Positions 1 to 8,894 of a stretch of DNA of 53,837 bases are shown here, in pieces. Source of the stretch: Planctomycetota bacterium (GTDB taxonomy: Bacteria > Planctomycetota > UBA11346); contig PLEW01000035.1 of the NCBI GenBank assembly GCA_003136555.1, forward strand, positions 919 to 54,755, given 5' to 3'. Positions within the stretch are counted from its first letter, which is position 1. Each line of letters begins with the position of its first letter. Below the pieces are notes generated by a model. That model did no database searches. It worked only from the letters and a program-made list of their open reading frames with translations, and was not told the DNA's origin. Position numbers and translations under genes: made by a program.

Positions 1-1
1 C

Positions 2-2566
2 GATGCGCACATCGCCGCCTTCCTCGACGACGCCGATCCCCTGATCGCGGCCGAGGCGATGCGCGCGATCTACGATGTGCCGATCAAGGAGGCGATGCCC
101 AAGCTGATCGCCCGGCTGGGCCAGCCGATCAGCCCGGAGATCCCCGAGGCGATGGCCACCCTGCTCTACCTGCGCGAGGTCAATGCCGCCTACCGCTTCG
201 GCGATGGCGCGGCGGCGGTCAAGCTGGCCGCCTTCGCCCTCTCCGGCCCGGCCAGCGAGGAGGTGCGCGCCAAGGCGCTGCAGTGCCTGACCTCCTGGGT
301 CAAGCCGACCAGCGTCGATCCGGTGATCGGGCTCTACCGTCCGGTGATGGCCCGCGAGCAGGTGATCGACGGGGCGGCGGTCAAGGAGTCGATCATGGGC
401 ATCGTCAAGCGCGGCGAGGACAAGCTCCTGCCCATCGCGGTGGCACTGGCGGCCCAGTTCGGCTACGGGCTGGACGAGCCGACGCTGCTGTCGATCGTCG
501 ACAATGCCGGCATGAGCGACGGTCCACGGGTGGCCGCCATCAACCAGCTGCGCGAGCGCTCCAGCAAGGCGCTCGCCGAGCGGCTGGCCAAGCTGCTGGG
601 GGATGCCAGCCCGGATGTGCGCATCGCCGCCTATGATGCCCAGGTCGCCCTCGCCCCCGCGCAGGCGGCCGATACCGCCAAGACCGTGCTCGAGGGCAGC
701 AGCCAGAGCGCGAAGAGCGAACCCCTGGTGGTCACCGCGCGAACCGAAGGCGAATGGAGCGACCTGCCGATGCGCGCCCCCCAGCTGGGCCAGGCCTGCG
801 ACAGCAGCGGCTTGGAGGTCACCTGGGTGCAGGGCCTGACCAAGCCCTTCAAGGATGCCGGTGCCAAGGGCCAGCTGCTGCCCCGGCTCACCGATGCGGA
901 TCTGCCCGGCAACGAGGATGACATCAAGCACAACGTGTGGTTCGATGGCGGTGCGGCGCGCTTCGTCCTCGACCTGAAGAAGCCCATCGAGGTGGCGCGC
1001 GTCAACACCTACTCATGGCACAAGGCCAACCGCGCGCCCCAGCAGTTCACCCTCTGGGGCGCCGACGGCGAGACCATGCCGGATGCCGCCGCCGCCAACC
1101 TGGCCAAGGGCTGGAAGCGCCTCGCCCAGGTCGACACCAGCAGCCTCGGCGAAGGCGGCAGGCACGGCAGCAGCGTGCAGGGCACCAACGGCAGCCTGGG
1201 GACCTTCCGCTGGCTGCTGTGGCAGCTGCCCTCGCGGCCGAGCGGCACCTTCTTCAGCAAATTGTGCGTCTTCGCCCAGGGCCGGACGCTGCCGCCGCTG
1301 GTGCAGGTCGTCACCGGACGCTCCGCTGGCGACTGGAGCGAGCTGCCGATGGGCGCGCCGGTGATCGATGCCGGCGCCGACAGCGCCGCCGCCGCAGGCG
1401 CCAGCGTGGCGCTGGTCGAGCATGCAGCGGACGCCGATGCCAAGGCCGGGGCCGTCGCAGCCGCCCTGCCGCGCCTGAACGACGGCATGCTACCAGCCAA
1501 CGACCACGATGAGGCGCATGGCGTATGGTTCACCGGCACCAGCTACCGCTTCACCGTCGATCTCGCCAGGGCCCTGGAGCTCGCGCGCATCAACACCTAC
1601 AGCTGGCATGCCGGCGAGCAGGCGCTCCAGGCCTTCGTGCTGTGGGGGGCGGCGGGTGCCACCATGCCGGATGGCGCCGCCGCCGATCCGGCCAAGGCCG
1701 GCTGGACGCGCATCGCCCAGGTCGATACCGCGAGCCTGGGCGGCGGCGGCAAGCATGGCAGCTGCATCCTCGCCAATGGCGGCAGCCTGGGCACCTACCG
1801 CTGGCTGCTGTGGCAGTCCACCGCCCACAGCGGCACGGTGTTCGCCAAGATCAATGTCTTCGCCAAGGGACGCCAGCTGCCGCCGATCACCGGCCAGACC
1901 GATCCGGCGGTGATGGTGCTCAAGCAGCATGCCATGTCCTCGCTGGCCAAGCTCAGCGATGCCGCCTCTGCCACGCTGGTGGCCGCCTGGCTCGACCGGC
2001 TGATCGCCGGCAAGGCGGCTCCGGAGCTGGCGCTGGAGATCTGCGATGCCGCCACCGCCCGCCATGAGCCCGAGCTTGCGGCCAAGCTGGCGCAATACCG
2101 TGCCCAGTTCCCGGCCAGCGACCAGCTGGCGCCCTACCGGGTGACGCTGTGGGGTGGCGATGCCGAGCGCGGACGCCAGGTCTTCCGCTTCCACAATGCC
2201 CAATGCATGCGCTGCCATGCGGTGGACGGCGATGGCGGCGTGGTGGGACCCGATCTGCGCGGGGTGCCCGGCCGCATCAGCCACGAGGCGCTGCTGGAGT
2301 CGCTGATCCTGCCCAATGCCGTCATCGCGCCCGGCTACGGCACCAGCATCATCAGCCTGAAGGACGGCAGCAGCGTCTCGGGGAGCGTGCTGAGCCAGAC
2401 CGCCGATGCGGTGGTGGTGCGCCTGGCCGATCTCAGCAAGGTCACCCTGCCGGCGGCCAACATCGTGCACATCTCGCAGCCGGTGTCGCCGATGCCGCCG
2501 ATGGGCCAGCTGCTCAGCCTGGGCGAGATGCGCGATGTGATCGCCTACCTGACCTCGCTGAAGTAG
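2..2566 (+). CDS. HEAT-repeat / duplicated discoidin-like / cytochrome c domain protein (5' truncated)
   Basis: The frame is open to the left edge, so the gene begins outside the window and only its C-terminal 854 residues are seen. Counting from the Met at position 59, residues 1-215 look like alpha-helical HEAT repeats. Next come two tandem copies of a roughly 195-residue beta-rich domain (about nt 712-1310 and 1311-1900), each with the pattern YSWH...F.LWGA...GW.R.AQVD. The last 130 residues form a c-type haem domain with CMRCH (nt 2204-2218) and a downstream M-P-P-M-G that could supply the axial Met. This is the layout of PVC-type haem-binding domain proteins, usually periplasmic and often fused to a dehydrogenase or beta-propeller; any such N-terminal part is not visible here. 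The electron-transfer role is inferred from the family. The discoidin-like fold of the repeats is a guess from pattern. Confidence 0.85.
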   Translation, partial: DAHIAAFLDDADPLIAAEAMRAIYDVPIKEAMPKLIARLGQPISPEIPEAMATLLYLREVNAAYRFGDGAAAVKLAAFALSGPASEEVRAKALQCLTSWVKPTSVDPVIGLYRPVMAREQVIDGAAVKESIMGIVKRGEDKLLPIAVALAAQFGYGLDEPTLLSIVDNAGMSDGPRVAAINQLRERSSKALAERLAKLLGDASPDVRIAAYDAQVALAPAQAADTAKTVLEGSSQSAKSEPLVVTARTEGEWSDLPMRAPQLGQACDSSGLEVTWVQGLTKPFKDAGAKGQLLPRLTDADLPGNEDDIKHNVWFDGGAARFVLDLKKPIEVARVNTYSWHKANRAPQQFTLWGADGETMPDAAAANLAKGWKRLAQVDTSSLGEGGRHGSSVQGTNGSLGTFRWLLWQLPSRPSGTFFSKLCVFAQGRTLPPLVQVVTGRSAGDWSELPMGAPVIDAGADSAAAAGASVALVEHAADADAKAGAVAAALPRLNDGMLPANDHDEAHGVWFTGTSYRFTVDLARALELARINTYSWHAGEQALQAFVLWGAAGATMPDGAAADPAKAGWTRIAQVDTASLGGGGKHGSCILANGGSLGTYRWLLWQSTAHSGTVFAKINVFAKGRQLPPITGQTDPAVMVLKQHAMSSLAKLSDAASATLVAAWLDRLIAGKAAPELALEICDAATARHEPELAAKLAQYRAQFPASDQLAPYRVTLWGGDAERGRQVFRFHNAQCMRCHAVDGDGGVVGPDLRGVPGRISHEALLESLILPNAVIAPGYGTSIISLKDGSSVSGSVLSQTADAVVVRLADLSKVTLPAANIVHISQPVSPMPPMGQLLSLGEMRDVIAYLTSLK

Positions 2567-2757
2567 CTCGGCTGGCTGACGCGGCGGCCGCCCCGCCGAC
2601 GCTGGGGCCGCTGCAGCATCCGCTTTAAGGCGTTCCGGGGCAATTCCTTGCGGATCGCCCTGGGGCGGGCGCTCCGGCATGCCGGCGTGCCGCTTGCCGC
2701 CGGGCGGGCCACGGGATTCCGCAGGACAAGCTCGGCCTCACTGGGTATCCTTCCCCG

Positions 2758-4761
2758 ATGGGCAGGCCGCAAGCGAGATCGACTCCCAGGCGTTTCATCG
2801 CCGCCGGTTTGGCCGTGGCTGCGACCAGTCTGGCCCACCATCTCCTCGGTGCGTTCGGCAGCGGGGCCACCGACGTCGCCCTGGCGGCCCTGGCGATCGG
2901 CTTCAGCGCCTGGTACGGCGGCAGCGGCCCCGGGCTGTCCGCCACCGCCCTGGCCACCGCCCTGGTCATCCTCAACGCCCTCGAGAACGACGCGCTGGTG
3001 TCGCATTACAGCGAGGCGATCTCGGTCCTGGTGATGGGGGTGCTGATCAACACCATGATCCAGCATCGCGGCGAGCGCGCCCAGCTGATCGCGGTGCGCG
3101 ACCAGGACCGGCATGCGCGCAGGCGCACCGAGCAGAGTCTGGTGCATGAACGCAATCGCCTGCAGACTTTGATGGACCACATCCCCGACAGCATCTACTT
3201 CAAGGATCTCCAGGGCCGCTTCGTGCTGGTCAACACCTACATGGCGCGCATCTTCCACAGCGACCATCCGCAGGATGTCGTCGGCAAGTCCGACTTCGAC
3301 TTCTTCACCAAGGAACATGCCCAGCCGGCCTACGATGACGAGCAGGAGATCATCAGGAGCGGCAACGCGCTGGTCGGAAAGGAGGAGCGCGAGACCTGGC
3401 CCGATGGCCGCATCACCTGGGTCTCGACCACCAAGCTGCCGATGCGCGACGAGAACGGGCAGGTCACCGGCATCGTCGGGATCTCGCGCGACATCACCGA
3501 GCGCGTGCTCGCGGTCGAGGCGCTCGAACGGGCCAAGAGCGCAGCCGACCAGGCGAACCTCGCCAAGAGCCAGTTCCTCGCCAACATGAGCCATGAGATC
3601 CGCACGCCGATGAGCGCGATCGTGGGCATGACCGAGCTGCTGATCGACGGCGGCCTGACGCCCGAGCAGCGGGAATTCGCCGAGATCATCCAGAAGTCAG
3701 GCAATTCGCTGCTGGCGATGATCAGCGACATCCTCGACTTCTCCAAGATCGAGGCCGGGAAGCTCGGCCTCGAGAGCATCGTCTTCGACCTCGGGGTGGT
3801 GCTCGAGGATGTCGCCGAGCTGCATGCGCCCAATGCCGAGGCGCGCGGCCTGGAGCTGATCCACCGCATCGCCCCGGGTACGCCGACGCGCCTGATCGGC
3901 GATCCCGGCCGTCTGCGCCAGGTGCTCAACAATCTGGTCGGCAACGCCATCAAGTTCACCCCGGCGGGGCACATCCTCATCGACGTCTCATGCCTGAAGA
4001 TCGCCGACAGCCATGCGCTCCTGCGCATCGCCGTCGAGGACACCGGCATCGGCATCACCGAGGACAAGGTCGGTGCGATCTTCGACAAGTTCACCCAGGC
4101 CGATTCCTCGACCACGCGCGAATACGGCGGTACCGGCCTCGGCCTGGCGATCTGCAAGGAGATCGCCCATGCCATGGGCGGCAGCCTGACGGTCACCAGC
4201 GTGCACGGCAAGGGCTCGACCTTCGTGCTCAACCTCAGCCTGCCGGTCGATGCCGGCCTGCCACCCAAGCGCGAGGCGCCGATCGAACTCAAGCAGCTCA
4301 AGGTGCTGGTGGTCGAACCCAGCCAGATCATCCAGCGCGTCTACAGCGAGCAGATGGTCGCCTGGGGCTGCCAGGTCGATTGCTGCCAGGATGGCGCCGA
4401 GGCGCTCCTGCGCATCGCCTCGACCTCCTACCAGCTGGTGCTGATCGACTGGCACCTGCCCGAGCAGACCGGCATCGAGCTCGGCCGCCAGCTGCGCTCC
4501 ACCTCGGCTGCCGAGCAGCTTGGACTGATCCTCATCACGTCGGTCGGCCAGCGCGGCGACGGCAAGGCCGCCAGCGAGGCCGGCATCGACGCCTACCTGG
4601 TCAAGCCGGTGCGCATGCTCGATCTCTCCGGCGCCCTGGCCACCGTGCACCAGGCGCGCAGCCGCGGGGTGGCACCGGCCACGCTGGTCACCCGCCACAG
4701 CCTGGCCGAGGCGCGCGGACACGGCTCGACCTCGCGCCTGCTCAAGCAGCCGGTGAGCTGA
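2758..4761 (+). CDS. Membrane hybrid sensor histidine kinase with PAS domain and receiver
   Basis: A 667-residue hybrid sensor kinase. The N-terminus (about 12-105) has three or four hydrophobic segments, resembling a membrane-embedded sensor, followed by a short coiled linker. A PAS domain spans about 130-250 (HIPDSIYFKDLQGRF...; ends with GISRDITER). The HisKA H-box is SHEIRTPM with phospho-acceptor His279. The ATPase part shows the N-box (NLVGNAIKFT), G1 (DTGIGI), F-box and G2 (GTGLGLAI). The C-terminal receiver (about 515-635) keeps the phospho-acceptor Asp564 (LIDWHLPE) and the late Lys (YLVKPVR), but the usual acidic pair near its N-terminus reads VVEPS, so one acidic residue is missing. 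No response regulator gene is adjacent, so the partner is unknown. The start was chosen at the ATG before the first hydrophobic segment; no clear Shine-Dalgarno site is seen. Confidence 0.93.
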   Translation: MGRPQARSTPRRFIAAGLAVAATSLAHHLLGAFGSGATDVALAALAIGFSAWYGGSGPGLSATALATALVILNALENDALVSHYSEAISVLVMGVLINTMIQHRGERAQLIAVRDQDRHARRRTEQSLVHERNRLQTLMDHIPDSIYFKDLQGRFVLVNTYMARIFHSDHPQDVVGKSDFDFFTKEHAQPAYDDEQEIIRSGNALVGKEERETWPDGRITWVSTTKLPMRDENGQVTGIVGISRDITERVLAVEALERAKSAADQANLAKSQFLANMSHEIRTPMSAIVGMTELLIDGGLTPEQREFAEIIQKSGNSLLAMISDILDFSKIEAGKLGLESIVFDLGVVLEDVAELHAPNAEARGLELIHRIAPGTPTRLIGDPGRLRQVLNNLVGNAIKFTPAGHILIDVSCLKIADSHALLRIAVEDTGIGITEDKVGAIFDKFTQADSSTTREYGGTGLGLAICKEIAHAMGGSLTVTSVHGKGSTFVLNLSLPVDAGLPPKREAPIELKQLKVLVVEPSQIIQRVYSEQMVAWGCQVDCCQDGAEALLRIASTSYQLVLIDWHLPEQTGIELGRQLRSTSAAEQLGLILITSVGQRGDGKAASEAGIDAYLVKPVRMLDLSGALATVHQARSRGVAPATLVTRHSLAEARGHGSTSRLLKQPVS

Positions 4762-4820
4762 GCGGCCGATTGCGCTGGGCGGCCGATTGCGCTGGGCGGC
4801 CGATTGCGCTGAGCGGCCGG
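4762..4820. repeat. 17-bp tandem repeat, about 3.5 copies
   Basis: A unit GCGGCCGATTGCGCTGG is repeated three times almost exactly (the third copy ends in A), followed by a partial copy GCGGCCGG. It starts directly after the stop codon of the hybrid kinase and fills most of the gap before the convergent lysA gene. It could be a slippage-prone minisatellite; no hairpin plus T-tract typical of a terminator is seen. Confidence 0.9.
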
Positions 4821-4836
4821 ACGCCTGCCCCACCGG

Positions 4837-6045
4837 CTACCAGATGCTCGCATCCAGGAGCTGCTCGATGGTCTGCCGCGGCCGTGCGAGGCGGACCTGA
4901 TCGCCATCGACCACCACTTCTGCCGGCAACGGCCGGGTGTTGTAGGTGCTCGCCATCGCCATGCCGTAGGCACCGGCATCGCGCAGCGCGAGGATGTCGC
5001 CGAGCTGGGGTGCGGGCAGCAGCCGGGCGCGGGCGAAGACATCGCCGCTCTCGCAGATGTTGCCCACCACATCGACCGCGGTGAGCGGGGCGTCTCGCTC
5101 GCTGAGGTTGTCGATGCGATGGTAGGCATCGTACATCGCCACGCGCACCAGGTGGTTGAAGCCGGTATCGCAGCCGACATAGGTGCGGCCGCTGGCCTGC
5201 GCGGTGTCGGGATTGCGCTTCACGCTGGTGACCGTGGTCAGCAGCGTGCCGCTCTCCGCCACCAGGTAGCGCCCCGGTTCGAGGCGCAGCTCGAGCGGGC
5301 GGCCATAGCGGGCGGTGAACGCGCCCATCAGGGTGCTGGCCTGCGCGCCGAGGGCTGCGAGGTCGACCGCCGGCTGGCCCTCGCGGTAGGGGATGCCGAT
5401 GCCGCCGCCGAAATCGACGAAGCGCAGGTTCGGCAGGCGTTCGGCGACCGAGAGGATCACCGCCATCGCCCGGGCATAGACCTCGGCATCGAGGATGCCC
5501 GAACCGATGTGCATGTGGCATCCGACCACGCGCAGCCCGCTGCCCTGCTCGAGCCGCGCCACCTTCTCGACCTGCGAGAAGTGGACGCCGAACTTGGTCA
5601 GCGGGCCGGCGGTGCAGATCTTCTCATGCGCGCCCGCGCCGATGTCCGGGTTGAAGCGCACCGACGCTTCGCGCCCGCCGGCGGCGGCCAGGCGCTCCAG
5701 GCGGTCCAGGCTGCCGCAGTTGATGGTCACGCCCTGCTGCATCGCCGTCACCATCTCGGCGTCGGTCATGTTGTTCTCGGTGAACAGGATGCGCCCGGGG
5801 TCGACCCCGAGGCGCAGCGCGATGGCGACCTCGCCAGGGCTGACCGCGTCGATGCCGTAGCCCTCCTCGACGATGGCGCGGACCACCGCCGGGCAGGGAT
5901 TGGCCTTGATCGCGTAGAGTGGCAGGAACGGGCGGTAGGAGATGCTCGTGGCAAGCGCACCTGCGCGGGCGCGCACCACCGCGAGGTCATAGACGTACAA
6001 GGGCGAGCCGAAGCGGGCGATCAGCTTGGCAGCGGAGATGGGCAT
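4837..6045 (-). CDS. lysA: Diaminopimelate decarboxylase
   Basis: 402-residue fold-type III PLP enzyme that decarboxylates meso-diaminopimelate to L-lysine in the cytoplasm, the last step of lysine synthesis. Visible family motifs: YAIKANP with the PLP Lys47, the CHMHIGSG phosphate-binding loop, FGGGIGIPY, EPGRYLVAESG (substrate-binding Arg), CESGDVFA with the catalytic Cys from the partner subunit, and a C-terminal YNTRP. Length is slightly shorter than the usual 410-430. The start at 6045 (MPISAAKL) is preferred because AAGG lies about 8 nt upstream and family similarity begins there; the frame stays open further upstream. It is divergent from the XPB-type helicase gene and convergent with the hybrid kinase; no other lysine gene is nearby. 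Decarboxylases of ornithine/arginine share the fold, but the CESGD motif and overall pattern fit LysA best. Confidence 0.93.
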   Translation of the reverse strand: MPISAAKLIARFGSPLYVYDLAVVRARAGALATSISYRPFLPLYAIKANPCPAVVRAIVEEGYGIDAVSPGEVAIALRLGVDPGRILFTENNMTDAEMVTAMQQGVTINCGSLDRLERLAAAGGREASVRFNPDIGAGAHEKICTAGPLTKFGVHFSQVEKVARLEQGSGLRVVGCHMHIGSGILDAEVYARAMAVILSVAERLPNLRFVDFGGGIGIPYREGQPAVDLAALGAQASTLMGAFTARYGRPLELRLEPGRYLVAESGTLLTTVTSVKRNPDTAQASGRTYVGCDTGFNHLVRVAMYDAYHRIDNLSERDAPLTAVDVVGNICESGDVFARARLLPAPQLGDILALRDAGAYGMAMASTYNTRPLPAEVVVDGDQVRLARPRQTIEQLLDASIW

Positions 6046-6199
6046 GGGATACCTTAAGCACGGGTCAGGCCAGGAGCGTGGAGGCGCGAACGGGAAAACA
6101 ACCCTGCACCCGACGCTGCCGTACAGCGCGCCCCTGCTACCGGTGCGCCCGCCCGCTGCCCATTCCCTCATCACGCCCGCGCGGCAGAATCCCCGCCGG

Positions 6200-7594
6200 A
6201 TGCCCATGACCACCCTGCGCTTCGTCGACGGCACCATCACCATCGACGGACTGGCCGCCGGCCACGAGCTGGTCGCCGGCCTGTGCGTCTGGGATCAGCG
6301 CATCGGCATGCATCGGGCGAAGGCGTGCGCCTATGCCGAGCTGGTGCGCCGGCTGCATGGCCGAATCGACTACCAGGACCTGGCCAGGGACTATGCCACC
6401 CTCGACCTCCAGGAGGGCCAGGCGCGGCCGTTGCGGGAGTACCAGCGCCTGGCGATAGCCGCCTGGCAGGCCAACCACCGCCGCGGGGTGGTGGTGCTGC
6501 CGACCGGGGCCGGCAAGAGCTATGTCGCCCTGCGCTGCATGCTCGCCTGCAACCGCTCCACCCTGATCCTCGCCCCAACCATCGATCTGGTCCAGCAATG
6601 GGCGCAGGATCTCTCCACCCGCCTGGGCATCGCCATCGGTCAGTATGGTGGCGGCGAGAAGTCGCTCGAGCGCGTCACGGTGTCGACCTACGACTCGGCG
6701 GTGCTGTTCATGCCCTTCTACGGCAACCGCTTCGGGCTGCTGGTGTGCGATGAGTGCCACCACCTGCCAGCCGGGGTGACCAGCCAGGCGGCGGAGATGT
6801 GCCTGGCGCCCTTCCGCCTCGGCCTGACCGCCACCCCGGAACGGACGGATGGCATGCATGCCCGGCTGCTGGAACTGCTCGGCGAGGAGGTCCACCGCAC
6901 CGAGATCGGCGAGCTCGAGGGCGAATTCCTCGCCAACTACCAGGTCGAGGTGGTCGAGGTCGAGCTCGACGCCGAGGAGCTGGCTTCGTACGCCTCCAAC
7001 CGCAAGACCTACCTCGCCTTCGCGCGCCGTGCCGGGGTCGACTTCTCCGCCCCCGATGGCTGGCAGCGCTTCATCGCCGCCTCGGCTCGCGACAGCGATG
7101 GGCGCGCCGCCATGCGCTGCTACCGCGAGCAGAAGCGCCTGGCGCGCGCCAGCCGGGCGAAGCTGCGCGCGGTCTGGGATCTGCTGGTCGAGCACCGCGG
7201 GGAGCGCGTCCTGGTGTTCACCGAGGACAACGATACCGCCTACGAGATCGGACGCACCTTCGTCCTGCCGGTGATGACCCACCATACCCGCGCCGCCGAG
7301 CGCAAGGCCATGCTCAGCGCCTTCCGCAGCGGCAGCTATCCGGTGATGGTGACCAGCAAGGTGCTCAACGAGGGGGTCGATGTGCCCGAGGCCAGCGTCG
7401 GCATCATCGTCTCGGGCTCCGGCAGCGTGCGCGAGCATGTGCAGCGCCTCGGCCGGCTGCTGCGGCCGCAGGCGGACAAGCTCGCCCTGCTCTATGAGAT
7501 CCTCTCGGCCAATACCGCCGAGGCGTATACCTCCGAACGGCGGCGCAGCCACATCGCCTTCGCCGGCTTCGATGCGCAGCAGGAGAGCTGGTGA
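6200..7594 (+). CDS. XPB/Rad25-type superfamily 2 DNA helicase
   Basis: About 464 residues. An SF2 helicase core with a short N-terminal domain (residues 1-75) rather than the long one of eukaryotic XPB. Motifs: Walker A PTGAGKS (Lys106), DECHH Walker B (Asp184), LTATPERTD motif III region, VLVFTEDNDTA (motif IV), LNEGVDVPEA (motif V) and HVQRLGRLLRP (motif VI). Motif VI and the DECHH box match the XPB/Rad25 branch. The ATG at 6200 (second Met at 6206) is chosen because the recognisable N-terminal domain begins there. The gene is followed after 28 nt by a DUF790/Bax1 homologue, the same partner that archaeal XPB has; that pairing strongly supports the family call. Likely role: ATP-driven duplex opening or remodelling at damaged DNA, inferred from archaeal XPB-Bax1. 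lysA is divergent across a 154-bp gap. Confidence 0.9.
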   Translation: MPMTTLRFVDGTITIDGLAAGHELVAGLCVWDQRIGMHRAKACAYAELVRRLHGRIDYQDLARDYATLDLQEGQARPLREYQRLAIAAWQANHRRGVVVLPTGAGKSYVALRCMLACNRSTLILAPTIDLVQQWAQDLSTRLGIAIGQYGGGEKSLERVTVSTYDSAVLFMPFYGNRFGLLVCDECHHLPAGVTSQAAEMCLAPFRLGLTATPERTDGMHARLLELLGEEVHRTEIGELEGEFLANYQVEVVEVELDAEELASYASNRKTYLAFARRAGVDFSAPDGWQRFIAASARDSDGRAAMRCYREQKRLARASRAKLRAVWDLLVEHRGERVLVFTEDNDTAYEIGRTFVLPVMTHHTRAAERKAMLSAFRSGSYPVMVTSKVLNEGVDVPEASVGIIVSGSGSVREHVQRLGRLLRPQADKLALLYEILSANTAEAYTSERRRSHIAFAGFDAQQESW

Positions 7595-7622
7595 GGATGA
7601 GCGCGCGAGCAGCGGGCCGATC

Positions 7623-8882
7623 ATGCTGACCAGGGAGCTCCTGCGCTTCCGCATCGCCGACGGACGCCTGGTGCCGAGCCTGCTGAAGGCCACTCCGGGC
7701 GTGCTCGCGCTGGCGGGCAGCCTGCTGGACTACTGGCAGCAGGGAGTCGGGCGCAAGCGTGGCGAGCTGGAGGACGGCGTGCTGCCCATCCTGCACCAGA
7801 GCCGCGCCCTGATCATCGGACGCGGCTTGCAGAAGCTCATCCTCGAGCGCTGCCGCTTCCGCGATCCCGAGGAGCTCGAGCAGCTGCGCCAGCGCGCCCT
7901 CGCGATCTCGGCGGCGGCGCTCGCAGAGCCGCGCGCCACGGTCGAGGAGCACCGCGCCGCGGTGGCTGCCGAGCTCGGCATCGCCTCTTCGGCGATCGTC
8001 GACCAGCTCTACGGCGACCTGCCCGATGCCGCGGTGCTCGAAGAGGCCGCCCAGCTCGCGCCCGAGCGCCTGCTCGCGATCTACAACATGGCGCTCTGCC
8101 AGGGTCTGCTGCTGGGGGCGCGCGAGATCACCGTGACCATCTGCGATGCCGATACCGGGCTGCGGCGGCGGCTGCTCAAGGCGCTGCGCTTCCGCCGCCT
8201 GCTCGCCCAGGTGCTCAATGACACAGCCGGCGCCCTGACCCTGGTGATCTCGGGTCCGATGAGCGTGCTCGACCAGTCCTCGCGCTACGGCGTCCAGCTT
8301 GCGCTCTTCCTCCCCGCCCTCGCCTGCGCCGGCAGCTGGCGCGCGCTGGCGCGGGTGACTGTGGCTGGCCGGCCGGGAAGCGCACGCCAGCAGGCCGAGC
8401 TCGAGCTGTCGGATGGGCTTGGCCTCCAGGGCGAGAGCGCCTTCCTCGGCTACGTGCCCGAGGAGCTGCGCAGCTGGCAGGCCGCCCTGGCGAGCAGGTT
8501 CCCGCACTGGCGCTTTCCCGAGGTGCAGCTGCTGCCGCTGCCCGGCGGCGAGCTGGTGGTACCGGACCTGGAGATCGAGGCGGACGGCCGCCGCATCGCC
8601 ATCGAACTCTTCCACCGCTGGCATGGTGCGCAACTGGCGCGCCGCATCGCCCAGCTCGAGGCCGGGCTCGCGCCGCAGCTGGCACTCGGAGTCGACCGCG
8701 CCCTGGCGCGCACCACCGCGGTGGCACCCCTGCTGGAGCATACGGTGTTCGCCCGCCATGGCTTCCTCTTCAGCGACCTGCCGGTCGCACGTGTGCTGGG
8801 CGACGTGGTCGAGCGCTTGACGGCACCCGCGACGCCGGCCCCCCCGCCGTCCGCGGTTGTGGCGAAGGGGCGTCGCCCGTAG
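7623..8882 (+). CDS. DUF790 / Bax1-type nuclease, partner of XPB helicase
   Basis: About 419 residues. The N-terminus (LLRFRIADGRLVPSLL) and the helical part with AIYNMALCQGLLLGA are typical of DUF790 proteins, known in archaea as Bax1 (binds archaeal XPB). Near the C-terminal third there is a PD-(D/E)xK-like nuclease signature: VVPDLEIE (Asp315) followed 13 residues later by IAIELFHRWH (Glu328). Family members usually have Glu-Ile-Val-Gly-Phe-Trp here, so the usual catalytic Lys position is not obvious and activity is inferred. The ATG at 7623 is chosen because the family's N-terminal motif follows directly. It is same-strand with the helicase with a 28-nt gap, so probably co-transcribed. 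Expected role: structure-dependent incision next to helicase-opened DNA. Function in bacteria is untested as far as I know. Confidence 0.87.
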   Translation: MLTRELLRFRIADGRLVPSLLKATPGVLALAGSLLDYWQQGVGRKRGELEDGVLPILHQSRALIIGRGLQKLILERCRFRDPEELEQLRQRALAISAAALAEPRATVEEHRAAVAAELGIASSAIVDQLYGDLPDAAVLEEAAQLAPERLLAIYNMALCQGLLLGAREITVTICDADTGLRRRLLKALRFRRLLAQVLNDTAGALTLVISGPMSVLDQSSRYGVQLALFLPALACAGSWRALARVTVAGRPGSARQQAELELSDGLGLQGESAFLGYVPEELRSWQAALASRFPHWRFPEVQLLPLPGGELVVPDLEIEADGRRIAIELFHRWHGAQLARRIAQLEAGLAPQLALGVDRALARTTAVAPLLEHTVFARHGFLFSDLPVARVLGDVVERLTAPATPAPPPSAVVAKGRRP

Positions 8883-8894
8883 GGTGGCAGGCCT

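Noticed and set aside
1490-2680. Long minus-strand open frame opposite the haem protein
   Set aside because: Antisense shadow; the plus strand has HEAT and CMRCH features.
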